A stretch of 64,000 nt of DNA from Gigantopelta aegis (GCF_016097555.1 NC_054704.1:26730795-26794794), one strand, 5' to 3'. Counted from the first letter of the stretch, positions 13,584 to 26,167 are shown. Numbers and translations: made by a program. Notes: a model not told the origin generated them from the letters alone.

Positions 13584-16500
13584 TTACATTTCAGAATCCT
13601 TCTTTTTGTGCTTTTTGGACTTTCTTTTACTTTTGTGTTTCTTTTCACCATCTTTTTTATGCTTGCTGTGATGTTTTCTCTTCTTTGAAGATGCATTTTT
13701 CTCACCACGAGTCTTTGATCGTTTTCTTTTGAGTGACCGTGAACGAACTTTGTGTTCAGGTTCATTAGATATATTCTGCTCCTCTTCCTTTAATTTCAGA
13801 TCATTGTCAACAGCCATTTCTTTCTCATTTAATATCGCCGAATCATTCTTTGAGTCAGATTTTGCCTGGTCATTTTCCTTTGAATTGTTATCCACAGAAT
13901 TAGTCCCTTTCTCTTTAGTTTGGGCCTGATCAGTTTCTGATTTTAACTCGTTCTTGTTAAGACTTGGATCAGAGTTTTTACTGGAACCTGAGTCACGTGT
14001 CTTGTTTTGAGAAGAACGTTGTCTATCACTGTGACGAGAATGAACATATCTGTCATTAGATGGCTGACTAAGTCGAAATCTTCGATTAGAGTCTTTAGAT
14101 GAACTTTGGTCTCTCTCGTCTAATTTCGTGGGTTGATCTCTGTGTCTTGACCTTCCTTCATCATTGTCGGAATTGCGACGTCGGTAGTTACGCTTATATT
14201 CTGGATTCTTCCAGATTTGTTGCTCTCTTAGTTTCTTGTCCTTTTTAACTTCTGGTACACTTCTCAGTGTGCTGACCAATGTGTTCTTTAGAAACTGTTT
14301 GTTTACAGGAAGCAGTGGAGACTTTTGCCTACAAAGATAAGAGACAAATAATGATACATATTATGGCACATAACTTAAAGAGTTGATGTAGTTGCCCTAA
14401 TCAGGGGGATCAAACTGTATGCAGAATTATATCAGATAAGTAAGAAATTACAAAGATGTAAAACAACTCAGTGTTTTTTGTTTTAAAAAAAATTGTAATT
14501 TAATTGCCAAAGCAAAATGGACGTGAACAAATACTAGCTTTAACAATACAAACTACAGTGAAACTCCTCTAAACCGGACATGCTCAGGATCAAGTAAAAA
14601 GTTCAGTTTTAACAGGTATCTGATTTACAGAGGTTCTCTTCTGAACAAATATTTTAAAAGGGATCACGAAAAACGTCCGGTTTTGGGGAAATTCCAATTT
14701 ACAGACGGTCCGGTTTTGGGGAAATTCCAATTTACAGACAGTCCGGTTTTGAGAGGTTTCACTGTACATGTACTATACTGCCATACAGGTTGATATGGTT
14801 AGAGGTTTGAGCTACTTTTACCCAATCTTGATTCAAGAATGTTAATCAGCCCAACTTCTCTGTTATTGAATTAGCCAAATGCTAAGTGTTTTTTAAACAG
14901 ATTGGTTTAAAAAATTATTTGGCTACTAAACTTTTGTGTAAATGACTGACCGATTAAATTTTATGAAAAATACTGAACATTTCTGAGACTAGCTAAAACA
15001 AAAGTTTTTTCACCGCAACAGACATTTGCATCACAATTTTAGAAATTATCAGAAAATGCTTTTGCATAATACTTCACTGACTAATCTAAATAAGTAACAG
15101 ACTAATTGAGTAAGTAAAAATTCTGACAATGATTTTGAGAAGTTAACAAGAGTACATGTACTCAGGTAGGAGTTAACTACATCAAAACAAACATCTTTAA
15201 TAAATGGCACCACAACTGGATAGGGGTGCAACGATACGGTCAAAACCGTATTGTGATATATTGCGATATAAGAAACTGTATTGCAATATGTATTGCAATA
15301 TAGTTGATATTATTTAAATTTAATATTTATGGGTTGTTTTTGTAATGAAAACAGAAGCCATAACTTTTTAATGATCTTTATTAGTTTCAGCTGTCAGGCT
15401 AAATATTTTAGGCCATATTTTTTTTTTTTAACACAATACTAGTCTACTAGAACACCGGTGTGACGGTGTCAAACTATTTATAAATTGTCACATTCGGAAA
15501 TCCTTACTATCGGGCTTTTCCGAGGTTATTAGCCGAGGTATTTTGAACGATCGGCTGAAGTATTCAGAGTTCAGTGAAAAACAGCAAAGTGTGATTCTCA
15601 TTTGTTGGTTTATTTCTTTGAAGATGATAGCCGTAGCCGTATTCCAACGTAAATGAACAATGAATGATAATGTGTAAGTAACAAAACATTTATTTGTAAT
15701 TATTGTTAATTGGTTATTTTCACTGGACTTTTAACACGTTTTGTTTAGAAGTTAGAACCAAGTATAACCGACCTATCACTTCGTATGCCAACAAGTAAGC
15801 CGACTACGCTTGACGTGATTGTTACATTTTCTGTCATCACCAATTAATAAAATGATGTGGTTTTTGTTTGTTTGTTTGTTTGCCTATTTCAAGTCAAATA
15901 AGATACAAGGAACAAAAATAGCGTATACAAATCGCGATACGCAAAACTGTACCGCGGTTTGTATCGAGCTGATCAATTATCGCGGTATACCGGTATACCG
16001 GTTTATCGTTGCAGCACTACAACTGGACAAAGGCTGTGGTATGTGTTTTCCTGTCTGTGGGAAAGTGCATATAAAAGATCCCTTGCTGCATTAGAAAAAA
16101 TGTAGCAGGTTTCCTCTGATGACTATGAGTCAAAATTACCAAATGTTTGACGTCCATGATTAATTAATCAATGTGCTCCAGTGGTGTCATTAAACAAAAC
16201 AAACTTTCTTTGATAAATGAGAGTTGAATTAACCACTATTGTGAGAACAATGGATTATATTGCTGTATTATTCCATGTAATAGCTGTATATGCACTGCAG
16301 CGCCAATATCAAAGAGTTCACTGTCAACCAGCATACAATGTATACTGCATTCATCCAGCCTACAGGTACTTTCATTTTGTGCCATGTAGTTTTGGTTCTG
16401 AAATACGAGCTTGACCTTTTCTTTACTGTCCTGCAATATTGTCATTGACTAAGCCTCTTAATGAGCTTGTTTCCCCCAACTGAGATAGATTATTAATAAT

Positions 16501-19500
16501 AGTAGCTTATGTGTATAGTGCTTTACAGATTGCTTAGATCTATTAATATAGTTGGCCCTATCATAGTTTTTGCATTTACAAGTTTTGTCCATGGCCTTTG
16601 GGTTGGATCCAGTACTGGGCTGCGAACCCTGTATCTACCAACCTGTAGTCCGATGACCAATTTTACAATACTGAGATGATACTGTAAGAGCTTAATATAG
16701 AATACTAAACAAACTTGCCTGTCATACCATTTTTATGAAATGAGTGAACAGTTTTGGTATCTGACGAGCGAAAGCAAGACAGATACCAACACTGTTCACA
16801 AGTTTCATAATAATGTTATGACAGGCAAACAAGTTTAGTATTTTATTTATTACAAACCAACTGCAAACAAGCTGCAACGCAGAAGTAAGCAGATATCGAG
16901 ATCTACTACGTTATTTTTTTTACGAATTGGGTCAGCAAGTGATCCACATCACGCTCATGTCACGCCAATATTACACTAGTTAGATATTGAGTGATTGTTA
17001 TGACATGAGCAATATCTTACACTGGTGTGTAATAAATAAGCATATAAAATGGTAGTTACAATGAATAGATTTTTAAAAGATCTGAGCAGCTGGATCTAAG
17101 ATATAGTTCTAATTGAAACTAACCACCCCAGTGCTCCAAGTTCTCTAGCAGTTTCAGCACGTCTTTTTGTTTCTATCAGAATTTCATTCATTGCCAACCT
17201 AAAAAGAGAAAAACACAATTTTACTTACATACATGTATTTAATCAATTATAAAACTGAGTGTTGATGTACCTGACGTTATTTAGAGGATAACTATGTTGT
17301 ATTTGACCATTTGTGGACATTCATGCTGGTTTTACAGTTGCAAACGGAGTTTTACCCGCGATGCAGAATGGAGACGGTGAAACAGATATTTGGGACTGTA
17401 AAACCAGCAAGAACGTCTGCAAATGGTCAAATACAACATAGTTATCCCCATTCTAATTCAATAAATGCATTTTCTTTTTAAAAATTGTTTCAATAAAAAC
17501 ATTTCAGAATGAAGGAAGCATTAACAAAAACCTGGTCACTATTGTGTTTCAAACCATCCACCGTATAAAATAATTATAGCGCAAGCAAATGTAAAAAATA
17601 TATGTTTACAAGTAATAAACCTGCTGCTCCTAATACCATTTTTGTATTTTAATGTTTTAACAACTATACCAACTATTAATACTGATTTCACTTATTCCGA
17701 ATACTCATCACAACAAACATTTGGTCCTCGATAATGAAGATGAATAATCTGGCACAGTTGCCATTACTTACTTCTGCATTCCTGTCAGTTAAAGTTTGTT
17801 TTGTTTAATGACACCACTAGAGCACACTGATTTATTAATCATCAGCTATTGGATGTCAAACATTTGGTAATTTTGATATATAGTCTAACAGGAAACCCTC
17901 TACATTTTTATCCAGTAGTAGCAAAGGATCTTTTATATGCACCATCCCATAGACAGGATAGCACATACCAGTCATGGTGCACTGGCTGGAGCGAGAAATA
18001 GATGAATGGGTCACCCATCATAAAATTGTGGGAACAACACAACAGACTGCCAATGAAGCAAACGTAAATGAATTATGAACATATATACAAATTTTTGGTG
18101 AACATTGGTTGTCGACCAACACCACTGTGTTCGAGATTAGAAAGTTCCCCTTGCTGTTTTGTTCTTTATAGTTTGTTTTAGAATTTGATTTTTTTAGATG
18201 CTTTGTAAACAGTCATGCCACTTTTAACAGCTTTTTAAGTACAGGCCTGCGCAAATTAAAAATTTGCATAACCTGAAAAGGGGTTATGCCAAAAGATTTT
18301 GCATAACCTATTTTGGGTTGAATAACCTGGGGTTTTTTCTTTATAATTAAAAAAACAAAACAAAAACAACAAAAGCTTAATTTTGAGAAACAAGAGAGTG
18401 ACAATGGCAAGTAAAAAGTATATGTATACAAATGTTTAAGAGATTCAAAAATAATAATAATAATTTGGACTACTGTAATAAATTACCAAAACATAGTGAA
18501 TGTCAGGCGTCACCTATTATATAAAAGACATCATCATGTGTGCATAACTACATGTGAATAAATAAGAATTCACTGCAAGGCAATCTCTAGCCCGATGACC
18601 GGCCTCAGTGGCGTCGTGGTTACGCCATTGGTCTACAGGCTGGTAGGTACTGGGTTCGGATCCTAGTCGAGGCATGGGATTTTTAATCCAGACACCGACT
18701 CCAAACCTCAAGGCTCAATGGGTAGGTGTAAACCACTTGCACCGACCAGTGATCCATAACTGGTTCAACAAAGGCCATGGTTTGTGCTATCCTGCCTGTG
18801 GGAAGCGCAAATAAAAGATCCCTTGCTGCTAATCGGAAAGAGTAGCTCATGTAGTGGCGACAGCGGGTTTCCTCTCAAAATCTATGTGGTCCGTAACCAT
18901 ATGTCTGACGCCATATATAACCGTAAATAAAAATGTGTTGAGTGTGTCGTTAAATAAAACATTTCTTTCTTTCTCTAGCCCGAGTAAACTTCTTTTCTTT
19001 TTTGGTGATTGTCGGCCACTTGTCGTATTATTGTATGTGACGGCCCCTAGAAGACGGAATGGCTGAGTGGGCAATCATGTGACACTAGTCACGATATAGG
19101 TTGGCGAACTTAGAATTCTGTTTGACGAAACTTAGCTGAATGTGGGCGCTGTCAGGTTTCTTTCTGTAGTGTGTGTATTAGTTATTAATATCTGATTGGG
19201 GTTTTTTTAATCAAGGAACTCGAAAATTATCGATGTAAATGTATTTGACATCAAACATAGGATTGTTGTGGTATTAGAGCGGGAATCTTTGACTACTTTT
19301 TGGTGGGCAGCGATTGCCAGAAAATTACATAGCTTGGTCTCAGACTGTAATGAGAGCGTATATAACTGTCTCTTACAATCAGAATACTCGGGCTAGGCAA
19401 TCTCTTACCATTAATTTTATAATATTAGTCTTTTATGTGTATATAATGTCATGACATTCAGTCCTGAATGGGAGACTCAGTGCTATCCTCCTCATCTGAG

Positions 19501-20810
19501 GAACAGTGGATACTGATACTGTCTCTGTCATTATCATTGACACTGTTGTCGTTGTCACTGTCACTATCCAATGCGGAATTACAGTTAATAACAGGGTCAC
19601 TGTGACTCTGGTTTACCCTGGTTGCTGATCCAGTTCGCGATTGTAATGACCATCACAATATCGCCATTTTTGATTGGTTAAATTTGGCTATAACGCCTTC
19701 TAACAACCAATGGATATGCACCTACTTCATAAGATATGTATACAAACCTGACTGGTTATGTCACGCGCTACAAAAAAGCACTGCGTCGGGAACAAGTCTA
19801 ATGTTTGTACTCGTGACAAAAATATGTTGGTATGTTGCCGGGACTAATCATTCAGTCAATTTTACATGAACAGTAAATCGGTTATGCCAAAAAAATGGCA
19901 TAACCGATGCACGAACGAAATGGTCATTCGTGCAATTTGTGCAGGCCTGAAGTAGACAATAAATTTTCATGAATATAGGCAAATGGGTTTCTTGTGCTAA
20001 CAACTTTTGTAGGCAATTGAAAAAAAATAAAAAGCTTTCTTCTACGAAATGTAAAAAAATGTTGTTTCTCAATAACAATTGTGGATCTGACACAAACAAC
20101 CTTCCATATACACACCCCTTTAAGAGTGTCAGTCATGTGACTTGTTACCAAATATAGACAACTCAAGCAGATGACAATCATTACCGATCTGTCAAATCTA
20201 GTCTATTCATTTATAATGATTTTAATGTATTATAACCTTTGGATATGGTTCCTGTATGCACTAATAGAATTACCAGTACTGTACAAGGGAGACAAAAAAA
20301 AAATCATACCTTTTTCCACCCTCATTTTCAATATTGATCGATCGAGGCTTGGTTAGTGCAGTGGTATTAAAGTTTGTGCTTGCACAGTGTTATTAGAACG
20401 AGTGGGGAAGTGATATGGGATGGAATTCGATGGGGGATGGAATTCGATGACTAGTTTAGGATAATAAGGTTCGAATGTAGAAGAACCACACATTCTATGT
20501 CCCTTCAGGCTATCAAAGAATAAGCCATAACCTGAGGTATATCTTGATTGTCTACACTCAGTCTACAGGAAGATGGGTGTAATATGGAACCAGTGTGCCT
20601 ATGTGGTGTGTGTCACTGTGTGTAAGGGCGTATTAGTCCAAGACGTTTCTTTTAACTATCTTATTGCTTTTAAACCAACTTTTCCAGCTCTTCTTCCTCT
20701 TTCTTTTTGGAACTGTCGTCCTCTGCATCATTTACGTCAGTGGATGCGCTACTATTTTCTACAGTATTCATTGCAGAAATAGAATTTGAGCCCAGTTCTA
20801 CTGCTGTCAT
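13584..20810 (-). CDS. POLR1D: POLR1D isoform 2-like protein (316 aa, three exons)
   Basis: Strand - exons are 20680-20810 (ATG at 20810), 17124-17198 and 13584-14328 (stop at 13584). The phases fit exactly: a lysine codon is split at junction 1 and the tryptophan codon of LGALGW at junction 2. Exon 1 is acidic and ends KKKEEEELEK. Exon 2 gives LAMNEILIETKRRAETAREL. Exon 3 begins QKSPLLPVNKQFLKNTLVST. This matches the alternative product of the human POLR1D locus (short acidic start, a KR-RAET-G--GW block, then NKRFL-NT), not the AC19 polymerase subunit. The rest is an RS/DE-rich linker and a very basic tail (KKHKSKRKSKKHKKK), likely nuclear. The human protein is about 122 aa, so the tail here is much longer. 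An in-frame stop lies upstream of the chosen ATG. Function of this product is not established. Confidence 0.8.
14566..14764. mobile_element. MITE of Tc1/mariner or pogo type
   Basis: Ends CAGTGAAACTCCTCTAAACC and its near complement, bounded by TA on both sides, the target duplication of this superfamily. Internal GTCCGGTTTTGGGGAAATTC is duplicated. Lies in the intron after POLR1D-like exon 2 on strand -. Confidence 0.75.
15221..16019. mobile_element. hAT-type non-autonomous element with 8-bp target duplication
   Basis: Ends TAGGGGTGCAACGATACGG and, as complement of the right end, TAGTGCTGCAACGATA. Both sides are bordered by CAACTGGA (15213-15220, 16020-16027), an 8-bp duplication typical of hAT. 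It splits a SINE. No transposase seen. Confidence 0.88.
16020..16207 (+). mobile_element. SINE (type 2), right half, split by the hAT element
   Basis: CAACTGGACAAAGGCTGTGG to GTGTCATTAAACAAAACAAA. The short left half ends at 15220. Confidence 0.82.
16701..16842. mobile_element. Hairpin MITE
   Basis: Arms AATACTAAACAAACTTGCCT plus GTCATA and the complement ending AGTTTAGTATT. A related but degraded sequence may lie near 62040-62160 (TCATACTGATTTTATGAAAT). Confidence 0.7.
17286..17447. mobile_element. Hairpin MITE with arms of about 54 bp
   Basis: GGATAACTATGTTGTATTTG through CTGGTTTTACAG is repeated as inverted complement at the right end, with few mismatches. Lies just upstream (strand -) of POLR1D-like exon 2. 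Confidence 0.8.
17792..17990 (-). mobile_element. SINE (type 2)
   Basis: Reverse orientation: GTTTGTTTTGTTTAATGACA tail first, then GCAAAGGATCTTTTATATGC and GTGCACTGGCTGGA. Confidence 0.83.
18587..19396. mobile_element. CTAGCCCGA-family element interrupted by a SINE
   Basis: Starts CTAGCCCGA at 18587, resumes CTAGCCCGAGTAAACTTC after the SINE and ends CTCGGGCTAG. Flanked by GCAATCT on both sides (18580-18586, 19397-19403), a 7-bp target duplication. Interior matches the copy at 12871-13374. Confidence 0.8.
18596..18971 (+). mobile_element. tRNA-derived SINE (type 1) with target duplication
   Basis: tRNA-like head with A box GTCGTGGTTACGCCATTGG and B box GGTTCGGATCC, core with AATAAAAGATCCCTTGCTGC, tail TCGTTAAATAAAAC and TTTC repeats. 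The duplication TCTCTAGCCCGA borders it (18584-18595, 18972-18983). Confidence 0.9.
19469..19660 (-). pseudogene. Acidic open segment inside a transposon, possible transposase remnant
   Basis: Strand - reads through LDSDSDNDNSVNDNDRDSIS and ends SSDEEDSTESPIQD with a stop. It has no ATG, is preceded by a stop, and lies inside the TIR-bounded element at 18242-19949. Probably the end of a degraded mobile-element protein. Confidence 0.3.
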
Positions 20811-21855
20811 TTTAGCGATCAGAGGCCATGTATGTTTACAATAAATAATACAGGGTGAAAATAAGTTCCTCACCCGGACGATTTAGAATAAGTACAATAC
20901 GTAACAATGACTTTAAAAGAAAAGAAAACAATATCTATTGCAATTTTTACTTGATCTGCCTCTGTCTGAATTTTAATATTTTAAAAGCAACACTAAAATC
21001 ATGACATCTTTTATTTTAGAATAGGACACTGTAAATAAGGTATCTTTTTGATTTTACACCGTAGGCAATATCGGCGAGGTAACATTGCCTATATTTTCAG
21101 TCTAGCTGTTCATTACTTACTTTTAAGCAGCCATATTATTTATTGTTTAAGAAGAAGAATGTGTTGCATACTATGCCTCTTATAGGCCAGTTGCAATTGC
21201 AAATAATTGAAATTATATTATGGCCTCGTAAGCACAAAATAAAGAAGAAATTAATTTTAAAAAACTTTATACGGGGAAGGGAGTAAACAAAAATCGCCCG
21301 TTTTTATGATAGGTAATTGAAATAAAATAATAAATTCATAATTTGTGGTGCAATATATGAATACAGTATACGCATAATATAGTATATCAATGACGACTGG
21401 TGGACATTTTGGAAATTTAAAGCACAAAACCTCTTGCGTTAGATAACGTTAAGTACAGAGGGACGTACCCACGATGTCATGGTACGACTTAGCCTTGGTA
21501 CGAAATGATCTACGGTACGAAATAAAGCCATAGAAAAACGTAGCGTATCAACTTGGGATCGCTGTTTAACAAGAACAAGAGTATGTTTTGTGTGACACAA
21601 AAAGTAAATTATAGGTGAGTTTGTTTATTTTATTCAGAGGGTTTGTTAACTGTTGGTAATATCTGATTGAATCGACGTCAATTATCATATTATGTAAACA
21701 TTTAAAATAAAAACTCCGTATTCACTGAAACCAAAACTAAAAAGCGACAAAACAAAGGTTAAAAAAAATCTCTTCCTATCGAAAACCGTTCCATTGAATA
21801 GGAAAAGCTAATATTGCATATGTTTATTAGGTCATCATTATGCATTGTTATTTAC

Positions 21856-21956
21856 CTTGAGTTGTCCAAGTAGGATCAAGAAATTCAGAAGTCACATTCA
21901 GATCATCTGGCAATAGCAAATAATAGTCTGGTAATAACTGGTCGTAAACTGGGATT
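21856..21956 (-). other. Unassigned exon-like segment
   Basis: On strand - an acceptor TTCAG and donor GTAAAT bound 101 nt whose only open frame reads IPVYDQLLPDYYLLLPDDLN then VTSEFLDPTWTTQ, phase 1 on both sides. Codon and residue use look like real protein, but no partner exon with matching phase was found nearby and the protein is not recognised. It could be an exon of a gene not otherwise visible or a decayed transposon piece. Confidence 0.3.
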
Positions 21957-23582
21957 CTGAATTAACATCTTTGCTTAATAAAATAATGTTGTTGTTGTTT
22001 TGTTATTAATGCTTTCAAGCATTTATTGAAATAAAATATACCCACCGAAGTTGTTCATTTGTAGAAGTTCAGCATTATGCTTGTCGTGCATTTATGAGGT
22101 GTTTTTTTTCACAGTTCGGGAACATTATTATGTAAATTAAGAAACAGTTCATTAGAAAATTTATGGTTTACAAACTATTCACTGGTATGAATGTATGGAC
22201 ATCAAGTGTTCTTGGCAATCATAGTGGAAAAGATATGAACTGAGAGCTCTTGATAAACTATTTTTCCTTTAAAAAAAATATTAATGAAAGTGTTCGTCCA
22301 CTGAGCATATTTAAAAAACATATATTTTTGTTCATGTACCAGGTAGTAACTTTAAAAATGGAAAATGATGAACCACACATGCACAAAAAGTGGCCATTCA
22401 AATATTACGTGATGCTCGAAGGCATGGGTGGGTGCTGTCACGGCAACAATGTTTAACATAGTTATAGCTAGATGTATACACACAATAATGATTATAAATC
22501 GAGTTGTAATGGGTATTTGCACTTTTCGAAATGGCAAAACAATATGTTAAGATTATATTACTTCCACCACATGACTCATTTATAGATGATGGGGAGTTGC
22601 CAAGAGTTATGTAATATTTTGGGGTGTGTGTATTGTCTAGAGTTATGGGACATTACAGGGGGGATGGAGGGCATTTAATATTGACAAAAATGGCGATGAT
22701 ACATAATAATGAACAGTCCCAGAGGTTATTTTTTCAAATGCATGTGCTTAAATACAGTTAGAAGCTAAATACGTTCCTGTTTACCAGATGGCATTACACA
22801 TTGTTGATATTTTTTCGTTAACCGATTGGAATGTATGTTATTTTATATATTGTAACCAAAAAATATATAATATTCTTTTTGTAGGTAGTGTATTCATGTT
22901 TTTATTGGTAGCCGAAACGCAGTTTTGGACAACGATGGAACTAGTTTTCATAAGCGTACAGGCTCCCATTTTTGTATGGAGAAGGCTGATTTTTGTCCAA
23001 ATTAAAAAAAAAAGCCATTTATTCATATAATTAATTTTACTGCCAAACAGCTACATGGATCACAACAAATATTGTGAGTAGAATGATGGAAAAACATGGT
23101 GAAAAGGTTTCAGGCCAGCTCATTTTACCTGAAAAGCTAAAATTTTTGTTCTAAAATTGCAGATTTGCTACAGCACGGGGTAGGCGTGGGGTGTGTGTTC
23201 TGTCAGAGGGCACGAAGGGTAAAATTATTTACCCTAAAATCTTGGAAATTAATGGATACACTTTATTTTTTTTTTAGAAAGATTATAATAAGACAATTGC
23301 TGTTTAAACTTTGTCAAAGTTCATGAAATGTAGCATTGAATTTCAAAATATTTCAAACCTGTAACCACCTAATAGACTGTCTGTTTTTGTTTTTATTACA
23401 TACCCTGAAATTATTTTCTGGCAGAACCCCGGGTGTGTGTGGGTGGGGGATTTTAGATAAGTACTTTGAATACCAAAGCTGACATTTCAGGCTGGTGTAA
23501 TGAAGGTAAATTTTATGTGCTTTCCAATTGTCATCTTCTCAGTGCTTTCATGGCTATAGGGGGGGGGGGGGGGGGGGGGGGG

Positions 23583-23840
23583 GATTTAGCTCAGTCGGTT
23601 GAGTGCTCGCTTGCGGTGCTTGCATCACAACTGGTCAAAGGCTGTGATATATGCTTACCTGTCTGTGGGAAAATGCATATAAAATTGTAAAAGATCCCTT
23701 GCTGCATTAAGAAAATGTACATAGCAGGTTTCCTCTGATGTGTTAAAATTACTAGCTGTTTGACATCCAATAGCCGATGATTAATTAATCAGTGTGCTCT
23801 AGTGGTGTCGTTAAATAAAACAAACTTTAACTTTAACATT
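23583..23840 (+). mobile_element. SINE with a different tRNA-like head
   Basis: After a poly-G run the head reads TTTAGCTCAGTCGGTTGAGT, an A box unlike types 1 and 2, then the shared core (TGCATATAAAA, GATCCCTTGCTGC) and tail GTGTCGTTAAATAAAAC. Confidence 0.78.
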
Positions 23841-24066
23841 TCACGCTGTAGATCACACTAATTTGGTTACTACAAGTTTTTTGTCTGTTCTAAATATACC
23901 AAGGTCTTTTTTTTTAGCAGTAAAAGTTAATAATAGCTAGTAAAGGGTTGCACTTATTCAGAAATACATTTCAAGTTATTTTAATCAAATTACAGCTGAA
24001 CATTCTATATATTTTGAGGTGAAATGTTTTGAGGTTAGCATGTTTGTACTTAATTTGGCAACCGGC

Positions 24067-24300
24067 CTTGCAGGTAGTGTCATGGCTTAGCCATCAGACA
24101 TACGGCTGTTAAGTACAGGGTTCACTGCAAGTTTTAATGACTCACTGGGTAGGTGTAAAACCACTACACCCTCTTCTATCTCACTAACAACTAACCCACT
24201 GTCCTGGACAGACAGCCCAGATTTCTGAGGTGTGTGTCCAGGACAGCATGCTTGAACCTTGGACTTGTTTATTATGGGTCAATGTGTTTTGGACACACCC
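24067..24300 (+). mobile_element. tRNA-derived SINE (type 3)
   Basis: GTGTCATGGCTTAGCCATCA, ACTGGGTAGGTGTAAAACC and TGTCCTGGACAGACAGCCCA. Confidence 0.75.
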
Positions 24301-24615
24301 TTTATCACCTCAACCTTGGTGCAATCTAAAGTCCTGGCTTTATTTTATTTATTATTTTATTGTTATTTAGTTTAATTATCAATGCAACTTTTTATTTATG
24401 TTTATTTTATAATGAAAAAAATAATTAAAAATTAAAGTAACAAATATTATTCTTTAAGTAATTAAGTGAACCAACAATGTGTGGTGTTACAGTTTTGTGT
24501 TAAGATTATGTGGTCTTTGTACATAAAATTCCAGTGCAGAATTGCGATTGAAAATGTTTTGCTCGCACATTACTAAATAAAGTTTGTTTTGTTTAACATT
24601 GATTTATTAGTCCCC

Positions 24616-25010
24616 TACTGGTCTAACCAGAAGGGACTATAGGGTTCATCTCCGTCCATCCGTCTGTCCCACATATGTTTACCGGATGTTTTTTGCAGAA
24701 GGCTTTGAGATATTGAGTTCAAATTTTGTGTATGGTTTTATCATATACTGTTACAGATCAAGTTTGACCTTCATAATGATTTACCTATGTTTGATACAGT
24801 TATGTCCCTTGAACTTAGGAGATGTAAAAATTAGTTTTCTGGATTTTTGCAATGCCTGGAGATATCAAGATGAAATTTTGTATATAGCTTTATCATTTGT
24901 ATATAGCTTTACAGATCAAGTTGAAGTTTAGTGGTGATTTACCCACTTTTCAGAGTTATGGCCCTTGAATTTAGGAGATACGAAAAATTGTTGGGACCGG
25001 TAGGAGACAT
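24616..25010 (+). repeat. Dispersed repeat, copy 1 of 3
   Basis: GACATATGTTT-like start (CACATATGTTTACCGGATGT), TTTTGCAGAAGGCTTTG, TACTGTTACAGATCAAGTTT and CTTGAATTTAGGAGATACGA. Shared with 38441-38850 and 49560-49710. Identity of the element is not known. Confidence 0.75.
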
Positions 25011-25035
25011 GTATGAGAAGGAAAATGGTTTATTT

Positions 25036-25235
25036 AAAGATGCACTCAACACATTTTATTTACGGTTATATGGTTATGGACCACACAGATCTTGAGGGAA
25101 GAAACTCATAGAGAGGAAACCCACTTCTATTTTTCCATTAGTAGCAAGGGATCTTTTATATGCACCATCCAACAGACAGGATAGCACATACCATGGTATT
25201 TGATATACCAGTTGTGGTGCACTGGCTGGAACATT
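25036..25235 (-). mobile_element. SINE, 3' part
   Basis: Reverse orientation: CACTCAACACATTTTATTTA, GGGATCTTTTATATGCACC and GTGGTGCACTGGCTGGA. Confidence 0.8.
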
Positions 25236-26167
25236 ACTAAATAATGCATTTGACTGATTTTTAAAAGAAAATAATGTAATTAAAAATATGTATATCATTA
25301 GCACCAAATAACTATCATTGCAAAAGAGAAACTTTAAAAGCTGTATAGCTATTAGTACATTTAACGACCATTAAGTCATCAACATTTTCTTAGATATACA
25401 AAAAATAATACTCTTTTTTTGTATGTGCTAATATTCCAAAAGTATACACAAAAATGTTGATTTTGTAAGGGCTATTTTTATCGGTTAACACCACCCACCC
25501 ACCCCCATTTTAAACACAAACACTGATAATAACCCCATCATCCCCACTATATATATACATTTGTTGTAAATTATGAACAGCCCCTTGTATGGTCTTACTG
25601 TTGATTAGTTGTCAAAACAAAATTTCTGCTAAATATTTCCCATCAGTTTACAGTAAATATTTTCCATCAGTTAAAAATGAGTGTTTGCATTTGGTGTACC
25701 TGTCAAGCCATGTGATTGAGTTGTGTGTAGGGATTGAGTTACGTGGACTATATTAAACATGTCATTGCTAGGTCATGGTCTTTTACCTTATAGATGTCAT
25801 CACCAGCAGCTCGGTTTCCTTTTCCTTGCTTGGATGTCAGCATGCAGATTAAGTAACTGATAACAAGTGTGTCTCCATACCTGTTAAAACTGGTTCAGGC
25901 CTGATAATATATTTAACTGCACACCTGACTTTTGTGTTGAACATTTGTACTGGATGTATTATTGTTTGTGGAGTAACTGAAGTACATTGTGCATGGAGGT
26001 AAACTTATACTGGGAATAACTTGTTATTCAACTTGGTATTCAACTTGGTGACATATACCTGTAGGATATCTGATGATATCTGTTGTGAACTGTGTAAACT
26101 TTTAGCTAGAGCAGCTACTGTTTCATCAATATTAGTTACAAGTGAATTCAATGTATTAAAACCTGTC

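Larger units (their letters stand above)
18242..19949. mobile_element. DNA transposon with CAGGCCTGC ends, hosting nested insertions
   Basis: Ends CAGGCCTGCGCAAATT and the complement of CAGGCCTGCACAAATT, subterminal GGTTATGCC motifs on both sides, and flanking AAGTA duplications (18237-18241, 19950-19954). Within it sit a CTAGCCCGA element and, inside that, a SINE. The acidic segment at 19469-19660 may be its own coding remnant. Confidence 0.7.

Noticed and set aside
18611..18680. tRNA gene-like A and B boxes
   Set aside because: They are the heads of SINEs with SINE bodies and TTTC tails, not free-standing tRNA genes.
22516..22605. Short + strand frame starting MAKQYVKIILLPPHDSF
   Set aside because: Only 28 codons to a stop, no convincing donor, and no partner exon.
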